NCBI RefSeq assembly: GCF_963082655.1
Contig: NC_081553.1
Location: forward strand, 185,750,752-185,814,751
Source: Stomoxys calcitrans
Lineage: Eukaryota > Arthropoda > Insecta > Diptera > Muscidae
Reading direction: 5' to 3'
Length of the DNA: 64,000 nucleotides
Both the position numbers and the translations under genes were made by a program. Shown here piece by piece: positions 21,101-32,430 of this stretch. Each line of letters opens with the position of its first letter. Within the stretch, counting starts at the first letter, position 1. The notes below the pieces were generated by a model. The model saw nothing but the letters and a program-made list of their open reading frames with translations. It was not told the DNA's origin and did no database searches.

Positions 21101-24100
21101 CAGGTTATGAACCGATTTGAACCATACTTGGCACAGTTGTTGGATATCATAACAAAACACGTCGTGCAAAATTTCATCCCAATCGGATAAGAATTGCGCA
21201 CTCTAGAGGCTCAAGATGTCAAGACCCAAGATCGGTTTATATGGCAGCTATATCAAAACATGGACCGATATGGCCCATTTACAATACCAACCGACCTACA
21301 CTAATAAGAAGTATTTGTGCAAAATTTCAAGCGGCTAGCTTTACTCCTTCGGAAGTTAGCGTGCTTTCGACAGACAGACGGACGGACGGACGGACAGACG
21401 GGCGGACATGGCTAGATCGACATAAAATTTCACGACGATCAAGAATATATATACTTTATGGGGTCTCAGACGAATATTTCGAGTAGTTACAATCAGAATG
21501 ACGAAACTAGTATACCCCCCATCTTATGGTGGAGGGTATAAAAATTGGAAAAACCCCTCGAATTTAAAAATTCCAAAGCACAAATCGCCCAATTGGGCAC
21601 ATGTTTTTTTACTCCGTATTTTGGGAAGTTTCGTAAAAAAATTCGGGGAGAATTTAATTTTAGTTTTTAAGAACACTTTGATCTGAAAAATTAGTTTTTT
21701 TTCAAAAGTTTTCACTCTGTATCTCACCCGGCATATTTTTACCAGTTTTTTTCGATTTTCTCCCACTGTGCGCTGTTTTGATCCATCCGTGTACCATCAA
21801 CTAAAAGATGACAACATCAGTGTCCCATCAAATTGACGGGAAACCTCTTCCATTCTACAAACCCTTCGATTATTCCTCAATTTTAAGACTTGCTCCTAAT
21901 CCTTAAATCCATTCGGACTTCATCAAAAATCTCAAAACCGCAGTGGCTACATCATACTTAACCTGTATGCCCAAAGTTTAGACATCCAGAATTGTCTTTA
22001 GAGCCCTTTTGTATGTGATTTAAATTGCCCAGCCTATGCCACCAAACCACATTCTCTGAACCCGTTCTCAGGCAGAGGTCTTTACGATCCTGAAGGTCCT
22101 GGTAACGATTTCAATGTAGGAGTGGCTGCCCGATCGGACTATTCCGATATAAGTGGGCAGTCTAGCAGCGCTAAAGGCGTCTGGCTATGTGTAATCGAGA
22201 CCGGTTAGGATATGTGACGACCATCTTCAGTCTATGCTGAATTCAGGGCCATCTAAGAATGCTGATACGACTTTTTATAGAACTTTTAAATTACCTTAAA
22301 CTAAATCACTTCCATGTGGTCAACTTACATTTCTCACATCATTGATGTTGCCCAAAACGTCTTGACCCACCAGACGAAAGGTGAAACCATGAGCATGAAA
22401 GGGATGCGTTGAGTTCATATAATTTGCCACCACCAATTCGATGGGCTTATAAGCAGGCATTCGCACAACATTGGTGCACTCGCAATTGGTGCGGCGACAA
22501 TTTATACCAGCAGCCTGGAAGCCAGTACGGTTACAGAAATAATTGTCATCATTGAAAAGATGGCGACCCTGCAGCAAGGACACCGAGGGAAAGGCAAAAG
22601 TGATCTCGTCCACTTGCAAATACTCTTCACCGTCCAACACCAACTGACCAAAGCTCATGTAGTAGGTGATGAATTTGGTATAGGCAGGCCACTCCAAAGG
22701 CGTGAGTGATTGCAGGCCCAGGGTGGGCACATCATTGCGTTCATCTCTGGTAGCTAGATTTGAAACTTCCGTCAAAGTATTGATACCCACTGGAGCCTCT
22801 GAGGTTGTTGATTTTATTTCATTACTCAGCTCGGTTATCTGCTGAGCTGGCAAACGCCGCCGTGAGGCACCACGATAATGTAGTATGGCACCCTGGTATA
22901 GATTCAAATTTTCGCAATCATTATAGCCCTTGACACGTATCCAATAGTTGCCTGTGTACTGATTGGCTAACAGACACCGGCACTTAGGTGGGGTCACAAT
23001 ACCAAACATGAAACAACTTCGGATCGTTGTATGGAAAACAAGTAGGAAATGCGAAAGTAGCTCGGAGTTCCTGACTTAGATTTTCTTTTTCGAGGTAACT
23101 TTTAGTATTTAGAGCGCACAAAAAGCAGATTACTGACTTAGGTGTATGTCCATAGTGGCCTTACCTTTTTAACCTAACCTAACTTCTTTTAGTTCATTTA
23201 AGCCTATCCCTGTAAACTACCTGACTTGAAACACGGTCTTGCAAAACCGTGTTTTAGTCAACAAGTCAATATGTGGGTCTGTTGCTTAGTGCTATTAGAG
23301 CTTGCCTGTTAGCAAGATCGAGTACAAAATGTCAATGCCCTAGGTTGTACGGGCATCTTTTGGCAGACATTTTATTATAAAACAAGTAAGTCAAGTAAGG
23401 CTCAAGAAGTCAAGACCCAAGATTGGTTTATATGGCAGCTATATCAGGTTATGAACCGATTTCAACCATACTTGGCACAGTTGTTGAATATAATAACAAA
23501 ACACGTCGTGCAAAATTTCATTCCAATCGGATACGAATTGCGCACTCTAGAGGCTCAAGAAGTCAAGACCCAAGATCGGTTTATATGGCAGCTATATCAG
23601 GTTATGAACCGATTTGAACCATACTTGGCACAGTTGTTGGATATCATAACAAAACACGTCGTGCAAAATTTCATCCCAATCGGATAAGAATTGCGCACTC
23701 TAGAGGCTCAAGATGTCAAGACCCAAGATCGGTTTATATGGCAGCTATATCAAAACATGGACCGATATGGCCCATTTACAATACCAACCGACCTACACTA
23801 ATAAGAAGTATTTGTGCAAAATTTCAAGCGGCTAGCTTTACTCCTTCGGAAGTTAGCGTGCTTTCGACAGACAGACGGACGGACGGACGGACAGACGGGC
23901 GGACATGGCTAGATCGACATAAAATTTCACGACGATCAAGAATATATATACTTTATGGGGTCTCAGACGAATATTTCGAGTAGTTACAATCAGAATGACG
24001 AAACTAGTATACCCCCCATCTTATGGTGGAGGGTATAAAAATTGGAAAAACCCCTCGAATTTAAAAATTCCAAAGCACAAATCGCCCAATTGGGCACATG

Positions 24101-26643
24101 TTTTTTTACTCCGTATTTTGGGAAGTTTCGTAAAAAAATTCGGGGAGAATTTAATTTTAGTTTTTAAGAACACTTTGATCTGAAAAATTAGTTTTTTTTC
24201 AAAAGTTTTCACTCTGTATCTCACCCGGCATATTTTTACCAGTTTTTTTCGATTTTCTCCCACTGTGCGCTGTTTTGATCCATCCGTGTACCATCAACTA
24301 AAAGATGACAACATCAGTGTCCCATCAAATTGACGGGAAACCTCTTCCATTCTACAAACCCTTCGATTATTCCTCAATTTTAAGACTTGCTCCTAATCCT
24401 TAAATCCATTCGGACTTCATCAAAAATCTCAAAACCGCAGTGGCTACATCATACTTAACCTGTATGCCCAAAGTTTAGACATCCAGAATTGTCTTTAGAG
24501 CCCTTTTGTATGTGATTTAAATTGCCCAGCCTATGCCACCAAACCACATTCTCTGAACCCGTTCTCAGGCAGAGGTCTTTACGATCCTGAAGGTCCTGGT
24601 AACGATTTCAATGTAGGAGTGGCTGCCCGATCGGACTATTCCGATATAAGTGGGCAGTCTAGCAGCGCTAAAGGCGTCTGGCTATGTGTAATCGAGACCG
24701 GTTAGGATATGTGACGACCATCTTCAGTCTATGCTGAATTCAGGGCCATCTAAGAATGCTGATACGACTTTTTATAGAACTTTTAAATTACCTTAAACTA
24801 AATCACTTCCATGTGGTCAACTTACATTTCTCACATCATTGATGTTGCCCAAAACGTCTTGACCCACCAGACGAAAGGTGAAACCATGAGCATGAAAGGG
24901 ATGCGTTGAGTTCATATAATTTGCCACCACCAATTCGATGGGCTTATAAGCAGGCATTCGCACAACATTGGTGCACTCGCAATTGGTGCGGCGACAATTT
25001 ATACCAGCAGCCTGGAAGCCAGTACGGTTACAGAAATAATTGTCATCATTGAAAAGATGGCGACCCTGCAGCAAGGACACCGAGGGAAAGGCAAAAGTGA
25101 TCTCGTCCACTTGCAAATACTCTTCACCGTCCAACACCAACTGACCAAAGCTCATGTAGTAGGTGATGAATTTGGTATAGGCAGGCCACTCCAAAGGCGT
25201 GAGTGATTGCAGGCCCAGGGTGGGCACATCATTGCGTTCATCTCTGGTAGCTAGATTTGAAACTTCCGTCAAAGTATTGATACCCACTGGAGCCTCTGAG
25301 GTTGTTGATTTTATTTCATTACTCAGCTCGGTTATCTGCTGAGCTGGCAAACGCCGCCGTGAGGCACCACGATAATGTAGTATGGCACCCTGGTATAGAT
25401 TCAAATTTTCGCAATCATTATAGCCCTTGACACGTATCCAATAGTTGCCTGTGTACTGATTGGCGTGTAAGATAAAATCAAATCTCTCGGCTGAGGTAAG
25501 GAAAAATTTATCCCCATAGACAGGTTTCAAGTCATTGCCATCCGAGGCTATCATCAGCATTTTGTGATTTTCTATGGAAAATTCCACTGGACAATTGAAG
25601 ACCCCATTGCTGATGACACGCATGCGATAACGCATTCCCGGCGAGACATTAATGCGTTCATAGCGATGCCTGGAGTCATTGTCGGGCCAGGAGTTCAAAT
25701 GATTACGGCCTTTACCATTTATCACCAGATTACGGGGACGTGTAAAGTCTCCACTATAGACGGTGTCCTGTATTATCATGGTGTGCTCCACCAAATCGTA
25801 GTCATACAAATTGGCATGGCGATTGTTCTCCTTGGTCTGGCGTATGATCAAAGCTCCTGCTGCACCCAGAGCTCGCTGCCATCCCATGTGACTATGATAC
25901 CACACCGAGCCACTGCGATCCACAGGAAAAGTGTAACGTTGAACCTCTCCTGGAGAAATCGGGTATTGGGTGACAAAAGGCACTCCATCCATATCGGGCG
26001 TCTGAGACATATGCAAACCATGCCAATGTGTGGTGGTGTCCTCCCTCAGATAGTTGATCACATCCGCCACTATGGTATCTCCCTCACACACCTCTATTGA
26101 GGGAGCTGGCCACTGGCGATTCACTGCTATCACCTCATTTGGCACTCCATCACCATATATACAATTCTCCGATTCACAAGTACTAGGATCGTACAGGCAA
26201 TTCTGGCATTCGGGACCCAATGTCTGATAGTAGTGCACTATGATGCGATAATAACAGGATTGACTTTTACCCTGTTGACAAACCCTGCGGCAGGGATGAC
26301 GATCAAAGCTGCCATAGGCAGTGTCACCTCCAATTGCTGGTACATCATTGTAAGGCCCAGAAAATAGAGGGGTCTCCTTGTGCTTGTTGCCAAAGATGTC
26401 ACTGAAGCCCCAATACAACTTCGATATATTCGCCGAATTCAATTCCATGGGCAAGTCAATGACTTCCTCCTCGGTAGTGGCGATGCCATTATTGTCCATT
26501 TTAGTATCCATGTTCGTATCTGCTTCTTTAGTATCCTTTTCTTCAGCTGGAAGCTCCTTGGACTGTATACTCGTAAGTATCAGCAACATTGTCCCAATCC
26601 ATATCCACTTGAAGAACATCTTTCCTTTTATAATTTCTCTCAC
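18116..26643 (-). CDS. Secreted multicopper oxidase (laccase-like), gene 2
   Basis: There are two coding exons on the minus strand: 26643-24826 (606 codons) and 18358-18116 (80 codons plus stop), phase 0, donor GTAAGT, acceptor TTTCCAG, giving 686 aa. A signal sequence spans about residues 10-28, then an acidic Glu/Asp-rich stretch to about 62 that gene 1 lacks, the Cys-rich block (RHPCRRVC to CIYGDG, 116-165) and three cupredoxin domains. Copper motifs are HWHG 206-209, HSH 250-252, HPFHAHG 581-587 and HCHIERH 654-660, all intact. The intron sits at the same place as in gene 1 but is 6.5 kb instead of 99 bp. It contains a family A element, other repeats and a duplicated piece of this gene's own exon with a second identical donor at 22328. 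Tandem paralogue of gene 1; substrate unknown. Confidence 0.9.
18418..18459. repeat. Family D fragment beside a family A insertion
   Basis: 'gttagtagttaattttgctg' matches the D copy at 7840-7862. The family A left end starts directly after it. Confidence 0.45.
18460..20222 (+). repeat. Family A element, full length, in the MCO intron
   Basis: The left terminus ('agcgtactaagttcggccg', 'ataccc' with 'ccaccatgg'), about nine units of ~150 bp, the 'cagatggacggacgg' run and the right terminus 'ctatggtggagggtataa' are all present. Terminal 'ataccctccaccat' is inverted at the two ends. It is one of the best copies for defining the family. Confidence 0.9.
20223..20295 (-). repeat. Family D fragment, inverted
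   Basis: Two copies of 'agcagacagtgtttgct' and 'agcggacttttttcta' are the reverse complement of the motif at 7795-7830. Confidence 0.5.
20600..20690 (+). mobile_element. LINE 3' end with TAACC tail
   Basis: 'agagcgcacaaaaagcagat' and 'acttaggtgtatgtccatag' match, inverted, the 3' end of the LINE at 62300-62400. It ends in 'aacctaacctaac'. It is repeated at 23097-23187 by the tandem duplication. Confidence 0.75.
20897..21543 (+). repeat. Family A, truncated, two units plus right terminus
   Basis: The period between units is 153 bp (ggtttatatgg at 21081 and 21234). The right terminus includes 'cagacggacggacggac' and 'cttatggtggagggtat'. An identical copy is at 23394-24040. Confidence 0.9.
22329..22964 (-). 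pseudogene. Partial duplicate of MCO gene 2 exon
   Basis: It holds the last ~212 codons of exon 1 (from ANQYTGN to the exon end, including HPFHAHG) with the exon's own GTAAGT donor. It has no 5' part. The open frame runs into upstream intron sequence for a few codons. It is identical in translation to 24826-25461. It should be skipped as intron, but its junction sequence 'gtgtctgttag' on the minus strand could act as a cryptic acceptor. Confidence 0.9.
22965..25461. repeat. Tandem duplication, copy 2 (2,497 bp)
   Basis: Second copy of 20468-22964. Its right part is the genuine 3' portion of MCO exon 1, so the parental order is exon-intron and the duplicated block was placed downstream inside the intron. 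Confidence 0.95.
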
Positions 26644-27337
26644 TTTTACTTTTGTTTATTCACTTTGACCGTTTCATTTAAGCTTAAGACCACAACTGAC
26701 CACAGCCATTGTCATTAACTTCCGAAGAAAGTTTATCCAATGCCCCCTCAAAGTCACAACACGGAATGACCAATCGATTGTCGCTGGCCATTGATATGCC
26801 GGCTGCATCACCATACCGCATTCCACTATTTGTGATCGGCATTCATAATCAATGTTGTGCTGCGCATGCTCTCTGGGTCATATGTTTATTCTTCTGTTGC
26901 TCCTCTTCTGGGTTAGTTTGCATTACATTTCGGCGGGAAGGTTGGTGGCAATCAATCACGTTGACAATTCGTTATATTGTCAATGGAAATTAGACACTTT
27001 TTGTGAGTTCGTGCTTTTGTTAAAAATTATGTAGCATACTTTAAGGTGTCAATAATTTTTGGAATAATACAAAGACGGGAGGTGTTTATTAACCCCAAAT
27101 GATTTCGAAATTTTCTGGGAAATGAACTTTAATTCAATAAAATTTATTTTTAATATTCCAATAAAATTTAAATTTATTAATATAAGGAGTTACGAGTCCT
27201 CCCGGTTCCGTAGGATGCTATCTAAGGACCCGAAAATCCTTAGGAGCATTGTGAGAAATGTGGAACCTGTCTTAGTCTAGCTCTGAGACTCTCAAGCAAG
27301 TGGCTGCGATGTACTTCTCCGGATATTCAGTCATAGC
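26644..27337. other. Upstream region of MCO gene 2
   Basis: No gene recognised. Plus-strand open frames at 26709-26993 lack domain, signal or splice support. The region should hold the MCO promoter. Confidence 0.35.
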
Positions 27338-27381
27338 GCATTTAATGATAAGCATTTAATGATAAGCATTTAATGATAAGC
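27338..27381 (-). promoter_or_regulatory. Three 14-bp direct repeats each containing a GATA site
   Basis: The unit gcatttaatgataa occurs at 27338, 27352 and 27366, giving TGATAAG at 27346, 27360 and 27374. It lies about 700 bp upstream of the MCO gene 2 start codon. A periodic GATA cluster could be a gut enhancer; equally it may be a plain microsatellite. Confidence 0.4.
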
Positions 27382-27559
27382 AACTTTTAACGACAAGTTT
27401 TCTCTGTGTGCTGGGGTTCAGCTCAGCTCAGGGGCAAGGTTCGTCATAGAAATATATCTGATCTTGGACTGGGAGAGTGAAAAGCCTCTAAATTTCGTTT
27501 TATATGTTTTATTTGCTTGATGAAGTCTTAAAGCTAAAAGGTGAGGGATGTGATTCGGG

Positions 27560-29418
27560 AGCACAATCGCTGGGGGGATCGGTGGGTCGGTTTGCGAGCG
27601 GGCACACTGTAATACACTGTTAGGCACTGTGGTTCGACAGCCGGTAGGTGACACGAAGCACACCCCAATACACGGTTGGACACTGATTGGTGGCTAGGAG
27701 GCACACCCGAATACACGTTACTATTCGGGTTAACCGGCGTTCACGGCACGAAGATGCGGAAGTTCACACCGTTGCGAAACGAGATATTCGGACACGGTGA
27801 ACACAAGAAGTCACACCCTAATATGCGGTACAGTATGGGGAATGCTATGGGTGTCAAGGGGGTACACGGTAATACACGGTTCAGGACCACAGGAGAACGG
27901 CACGGGGTGTCGATAGAGATAAATGTAGTTTCGGGCGCGGTGGGAAGAAGGTACACCTAATTATACGGCCCTATACACAGGTTGGTGGCTAGGAGGCACT
28001 CCCTAGTACGCGGCACTGTTTACTTGGTGACGGCATGAGGAGGAAAGAGAGGGCATTCCGTTTATAAAAGTGAGGTTTCGAGCGCGGTGGCAAGAGAGTG
28101 GTAAGGAGGCACACCCTATCATACGGCACAATACGCGGATTGGTGGCTACGAGGCGCACCCTAGTACACGGCACTGTTCGTGTTTATTAGCTGACGGCAC
28201 GAGGTTTCGAGAGAGGGCATCCCGTTGATAAAGTGTTGGTTTGGGGCGCGGTGTCAAGAAGGCCCACCCTATTATACGGCACAATCGGTGGCTAGGAGGC
28301 ACACCCTAGTACACGGCACTATTCATGTTTATAAGCTTATGGCGCTAGGTATCAGGAGGGGCACTCCGTTGATAAAAGTGGGGTTGATGGCGCGGATTAT
28401 ACGGCGCTATACGTAGGTCGGTGGCTAGGAGGCACCCCCTAGTACACGGCACTGTTCGAGTTTACTAGGTGACGGCACGAGGAGGCGAGAGAGGGCAATC
28501 TATTGGTAAAAGTGGGGGTTCGGGCGCTATGGCAAAAGAGTGACAAGAAGACATACCCAATTATATGGCACTATACGTTGGTTGGTTGCTAGAATGCACA
28601 CCCTAGTACGCGGCAATATTCGTGTTTACTTGGTGACGGCATGAGGAGGAAAGAGAGGGCACTCCATTGATAACAGTGGGGTTGCGGCGGCAAGAGAGTG
28701 GCAAGGAGGCACACCCTATCAAACGACACAATACGCGGATTGGTGGCTAGGAGGTGCACTCTAGTACTCTTCGGGTACTCTTCGGGTTTATTAGCTGATG
28801 GCACGAAGATGCGAGAGAGGGCATCCCGTTGATAAAAGTGGGGTTTCGGGCGCGGTGTCAAGAAGGCACACCCTATTATACGGCATAATCATTGGCTAGG
28901 AGGCACACCCTAGTACACGGCACTGTTCATGTTTATTAGCCTATGGCGCAAGGTGTCAAGAGGGGGCACTCCGTTGATAAAAGTGGGGTTGAGGGCGCGA
29001 TGGGAAGAAGGCGCATCCTATTATACGGCTCTGTACGCAGGTTGGTGGCTAGGAGGCACCCCCTAGTACACGGCACTGTTCGGGCTTATTAGCTGACCGC
29101 ACGAGGTGTCGAGAGAGGGCAACCTGTAGATTAAAGTGAGGTTTCGGGCGCGATGACAAGAAGGCGCACCCTATTATACGGCACTATATGCAGTTGGGTG
29201 GCTAGGAGGCACACCCTAGTACGCGACACTATTCATATTTACTAGGTGAAGGCACAAGGAGGTGAGAGAGGGTACTCCGTTCAAAAAAGTGAGGGTTCAG
29301 TCGCGGTGGCAAAAGAGTGGCAAGAAGGCACACCCTATTATACGGCACTATACGCAGATTGGTGGTTAGGAGGCATACCCTAGTACGCGGCACTATTCGT
29401 GTTTACTAGGTGACGGCA
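27560..29418. repeat. Satellite-like array, ~130-160-bp units, about a dozen copies
   Basis: The phrase 'ggtggctaggaggcac' recurs near 27692, 27985, 28141, 28287, 28421, 28741, 29043 and 29204, with variants near 28581, 28891 and 29364. Between these come 'cacggcactgttcg', 'ttactaggtgacggcac', 'agagagggcactccgtt' and 'gtggggtttcgggcgcggt'. Copies are diverged and differ in length. GC is higher than in neighbouring sequence. The array ends abruptly at a LINE. Confidence 0.9.
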
Positions 29419-31740
29419 CCGATTTTGTATAAGTGAGCTCGTAGTCTTATGTGTCCCGTTATGAGCAAAAAAGTATAGCAAAAGCTATACTGACCTCTTT
29501 CTTACTTTCTTTCAGTAATAGCCTCGTCCTCTGACGATCCCGATCACCCCATAGGATTTTCGCCGCCCTACCGACTGTTTCACTGTTCCACATGCGCGTT
29601 CGTCGTCCACGGCCTTAACTCGGACTGCTTTGACCCGTAACGCTTCGATTTAACCAAGTTTATTGACGGCATTCCTCTGTCTTCCACCGCCAAATCGTCT
29701 GCGCTTTCATTTCCTCTCCGTCATAGCCCGACACCCAAATGATATGGATTTTGGCATTCACAGAGAAGGCGTTTATCTCTTTCTTACACTGCAAAACTGT
29801 TTCGTGACCTTACCGTCCTGGTTGTTATTGCCCTTATGGCCATTTTACTGTCCGTAAAGATTTTCACACTCGACGTCCTCGCGTAAGCACCACAACACCT
29901 CACGCATTTCGTAATCGTCCGGATCTCCGCCTGCAGGACCGTATTATGGTCAGGCAATCTAAAACAGATCTCAGTCCCTGGGTTCTCAATGTAGACCCCA
30001 GGCCCACTTTGTCCTCTAGCTTTGATCCATCCGTATAACATGATCTTCCAGATGGCAAAGATAGGATTCAGTCAGTCCAAGACTGTGCCAAATTTTAATG
30101 GGTGATTATACCCTCCTAATGTTGGCCACTTTTGTAAGATACTTTACCGATTTGGGGAAGGATCATTGAGGGAAGGGTTAGAAGGGAAGGGAATACGCTA
30201 TGCTGCTATCGCAACTCGGAATTTCTCTCTACTATTACACACCTCCTTCAGTGTTTATTAAAGAAACTGCCTAGTGCCTAGTATGGACTTTGCATTAATG
30301 TTGAACAGAAAACGAAAACTTGGCATTTTATGGGGACCTATCTTAAATGCACTACAGTTGGCACTGTCTCCGGAGTCCAAGTACTTGGACTTGTTTCTTG
30401 TGTAGGGGACTGAATTCACACTACTAATCCCAAAACTCGATAAGAAGGAGTTGGGGGGATGGTTTTTCACCGAGGTAGTTCGACCGATTCTCACCTATGG
30501 ATGTTGTTGTAGTAGTGTTTTGTGTTCTTATCTTTCGTCTGCTTGATTCTGTTGAGTGTCCAGATCCAAGAACTCTGCGACTAAGATGGGGTGCGTCCAA
30601 AAGGAACTGAGTCTAAGACGCGTGTGTCTGGCTAGGCAGTTTAACAGGTGACGTGTGTCGTATGGTCACAATCGGGACATACATCCCGCACATTGGTATC
30701 CATCCTTGCTCTGCAGGAATTGAGACGGCTGCCGGATCGTAATTGAGCCAAAACTACTCTGGTTTGCCGGAGAGGTCAATTTCTTCTGGAATGGTTAATA
30801 GGTAGAGGTTAAACAGTGCCGGAGATATCAACCCACATTGGCGAACTCTACAGCGTTTCGATTTCTTATCCCTTAATTCCATGAATGACTAGCGACCACA
30901 CAGGTAATTCGCGACCCAGCGTTTCAGGTCTAGCTGGGGGGACGTATCAAATAGTTTGGCATGGCTGACCGTCTCGAATGTCTTCGATAGGTCCAGTGCG
31001 ACGCGGACCGTCCTATCATATGGCCTGGGTTGAAGCCGAGGCAAATGTGGGCGGTGATGGCATGCATAGCAGTTTTTGTGCTATGCAGTCTTCGAAATCC
31101 ATGCTGTCCTCAAGCGTCTTGGCTACTGGTGAGATTAAGGAGAAAGGTCGGTACGACTCCCCCTTACTTGGGTCCTTTCCAGGCTTCAGTAGCGCGATCA
31201 CTGTGCCCATCTTCCAGACATCGGGTACTATACAAGTATTCATATACAGGTTGAGGACAGTTGTAAGGAACTCAGTGTAGAGATTCCTTCGTGGCCCAAC
31301 GCCTTAGATGACTTGGCGCCACAGATGACATTCGTAACCTAGTGCAAGGTAAATTGTGATGGCTGTTCTTCAGCTCGAAAACCAAGGATAAGACAAATGA
31401 CTCCTCTCCCAGTATACCACCCTTGCATTTTGCCTGGTTTTCGCAGTATACGCAAGTGGTAAGCACATAGTGAAAATAGTTGCCAGATGGGGCGCCGTAT
31501 ATCCGACCTCCTTCTGTAGTAACGCCGGAAATATTCCATCGGGTCCGGATGACTTTAATGGTTTGCAGCTCCTCCTGGCTTCCTTTAGCATAAATTCTAT
31601 AATGAAAAGCCTTCGATAAACCTCATTATTCCAAGATTCCGGGTCTCGGTGAGTCCCGCCGTAGCCTGGGAGCGAAGTGAATAAAATCTTTACTAATGTG
31701 TTAAACTCCAGCTTCTTTCCGGTATACCATTTTAGTAATA
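29419..31740 (-). mobile_element. Degenerate RNase H-bearing LINE (non-LTR retrotransposon)
   Basis: Reading the minus strand from high to low coordinates gives RT blocks (SGPDGIFPALLQ near 31540; VWKMGTVIALLKPGKDPSKG near 31210), then RNase H-like GQSGPGVYIENPGTEICFRL and FTDSKMAIRAI (29850-30020), then sequence shared with the LINE at 62550-62650. Many stops and frame shifts are present. RT followed by RNase H points to the R1/LOA/I group rather than Jockey. Confidence 0.85.
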
Positions 31741-32430
31741 ACGTCCATTGCATGTTGTTGAACTTTTTACTCAGAAATGAGTTTTCGCTCAACCATAACA
31801 AAATTTATGACCAGTGTCATATGTTTATGTACCAACAAATGATTCACTTGAGTATGATGCTCTAAATGTGGTGAGGAAAAAAAAAGTTTAAAAATACGCT
31901 TCTCAGCTAAACAATTTTTGTTAACACCATAAAGATTTTTAATTATTATGATATCCGTTTTAGTGTGAGCTATAGTATGGGTGTCATATCTTCAAATGAA
32001 TTGCCTTTAAATGGAATAACCATAACCGATTATCCGGATTTGAATTTCTCTAAAATCTAAACCTCTGATATAAATTGCCTACCCATTGATTCAATTTCAA
32101 AGTACACAGCTAAATCTCCCATCTGCAATGAATCATGGATTCTCTTTTTTGTTGTGGCCCCCAGAATTAACTCTTCCACAAATAGACAGCATTGTAACTC
32201 TTCAGCATCTCTCAATGGAAGTGCTGTAGTGAGATTGGAATATATTCTCAAATTTAGACTCTCCTTAGAATGAAGAAAATATTTTCTATTGAATTAAGTG
32301 AAATTTGAGCTTCTTATCAATTGTCGAGCAGACTCTTGCGGATTCAGTTCTACAAATAGAAATAGCGCATAAAACCGTCAAATAATTCATTTAAGCAACT
32401 ACGGACTAGGGATCACAACGCAAACGTAAA
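31741..32430. other. Upstream region of the CLIP protease
   Basis: No gene recognised with confidence. A minus-strand open frame at 32057-32251 ends in a natural stop and looks protein-like (LRDAEELQCCLFVEELILG) but matches no family I know. It may be a transposon or retrocopy relic. Confidence 0.3.

Larger units (their letters stand above)
20468..22964. repeat. Tandem duplication, copy 1 (2,497 bp)
   Basis: Sequence from 20468 recurs from 22965 with an offset of exactly 2,497 bp, apparently identical wherever compared (all translated frames agree). Contents are a LINE 3' end, family A units with their right terminus, intron sequence and a partial copy of the MCO exon. The join carries the 3-bp microhomology GGC at 20468, 22965 and 25462. 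Confidence 0.95.

Noticed and set aside
20926..21190. Open frames within family A units that repeat peptide phrases such as MAAISGYEPI
   Set aside because: They arise because the ~150-bp units are near multiples of three in length; they are repeat translation, not genes.
25564..26100. 178-codon plus-strand frame over MCO gene 2
   Set aside because: Antisense shadow of the exon; no independent support.
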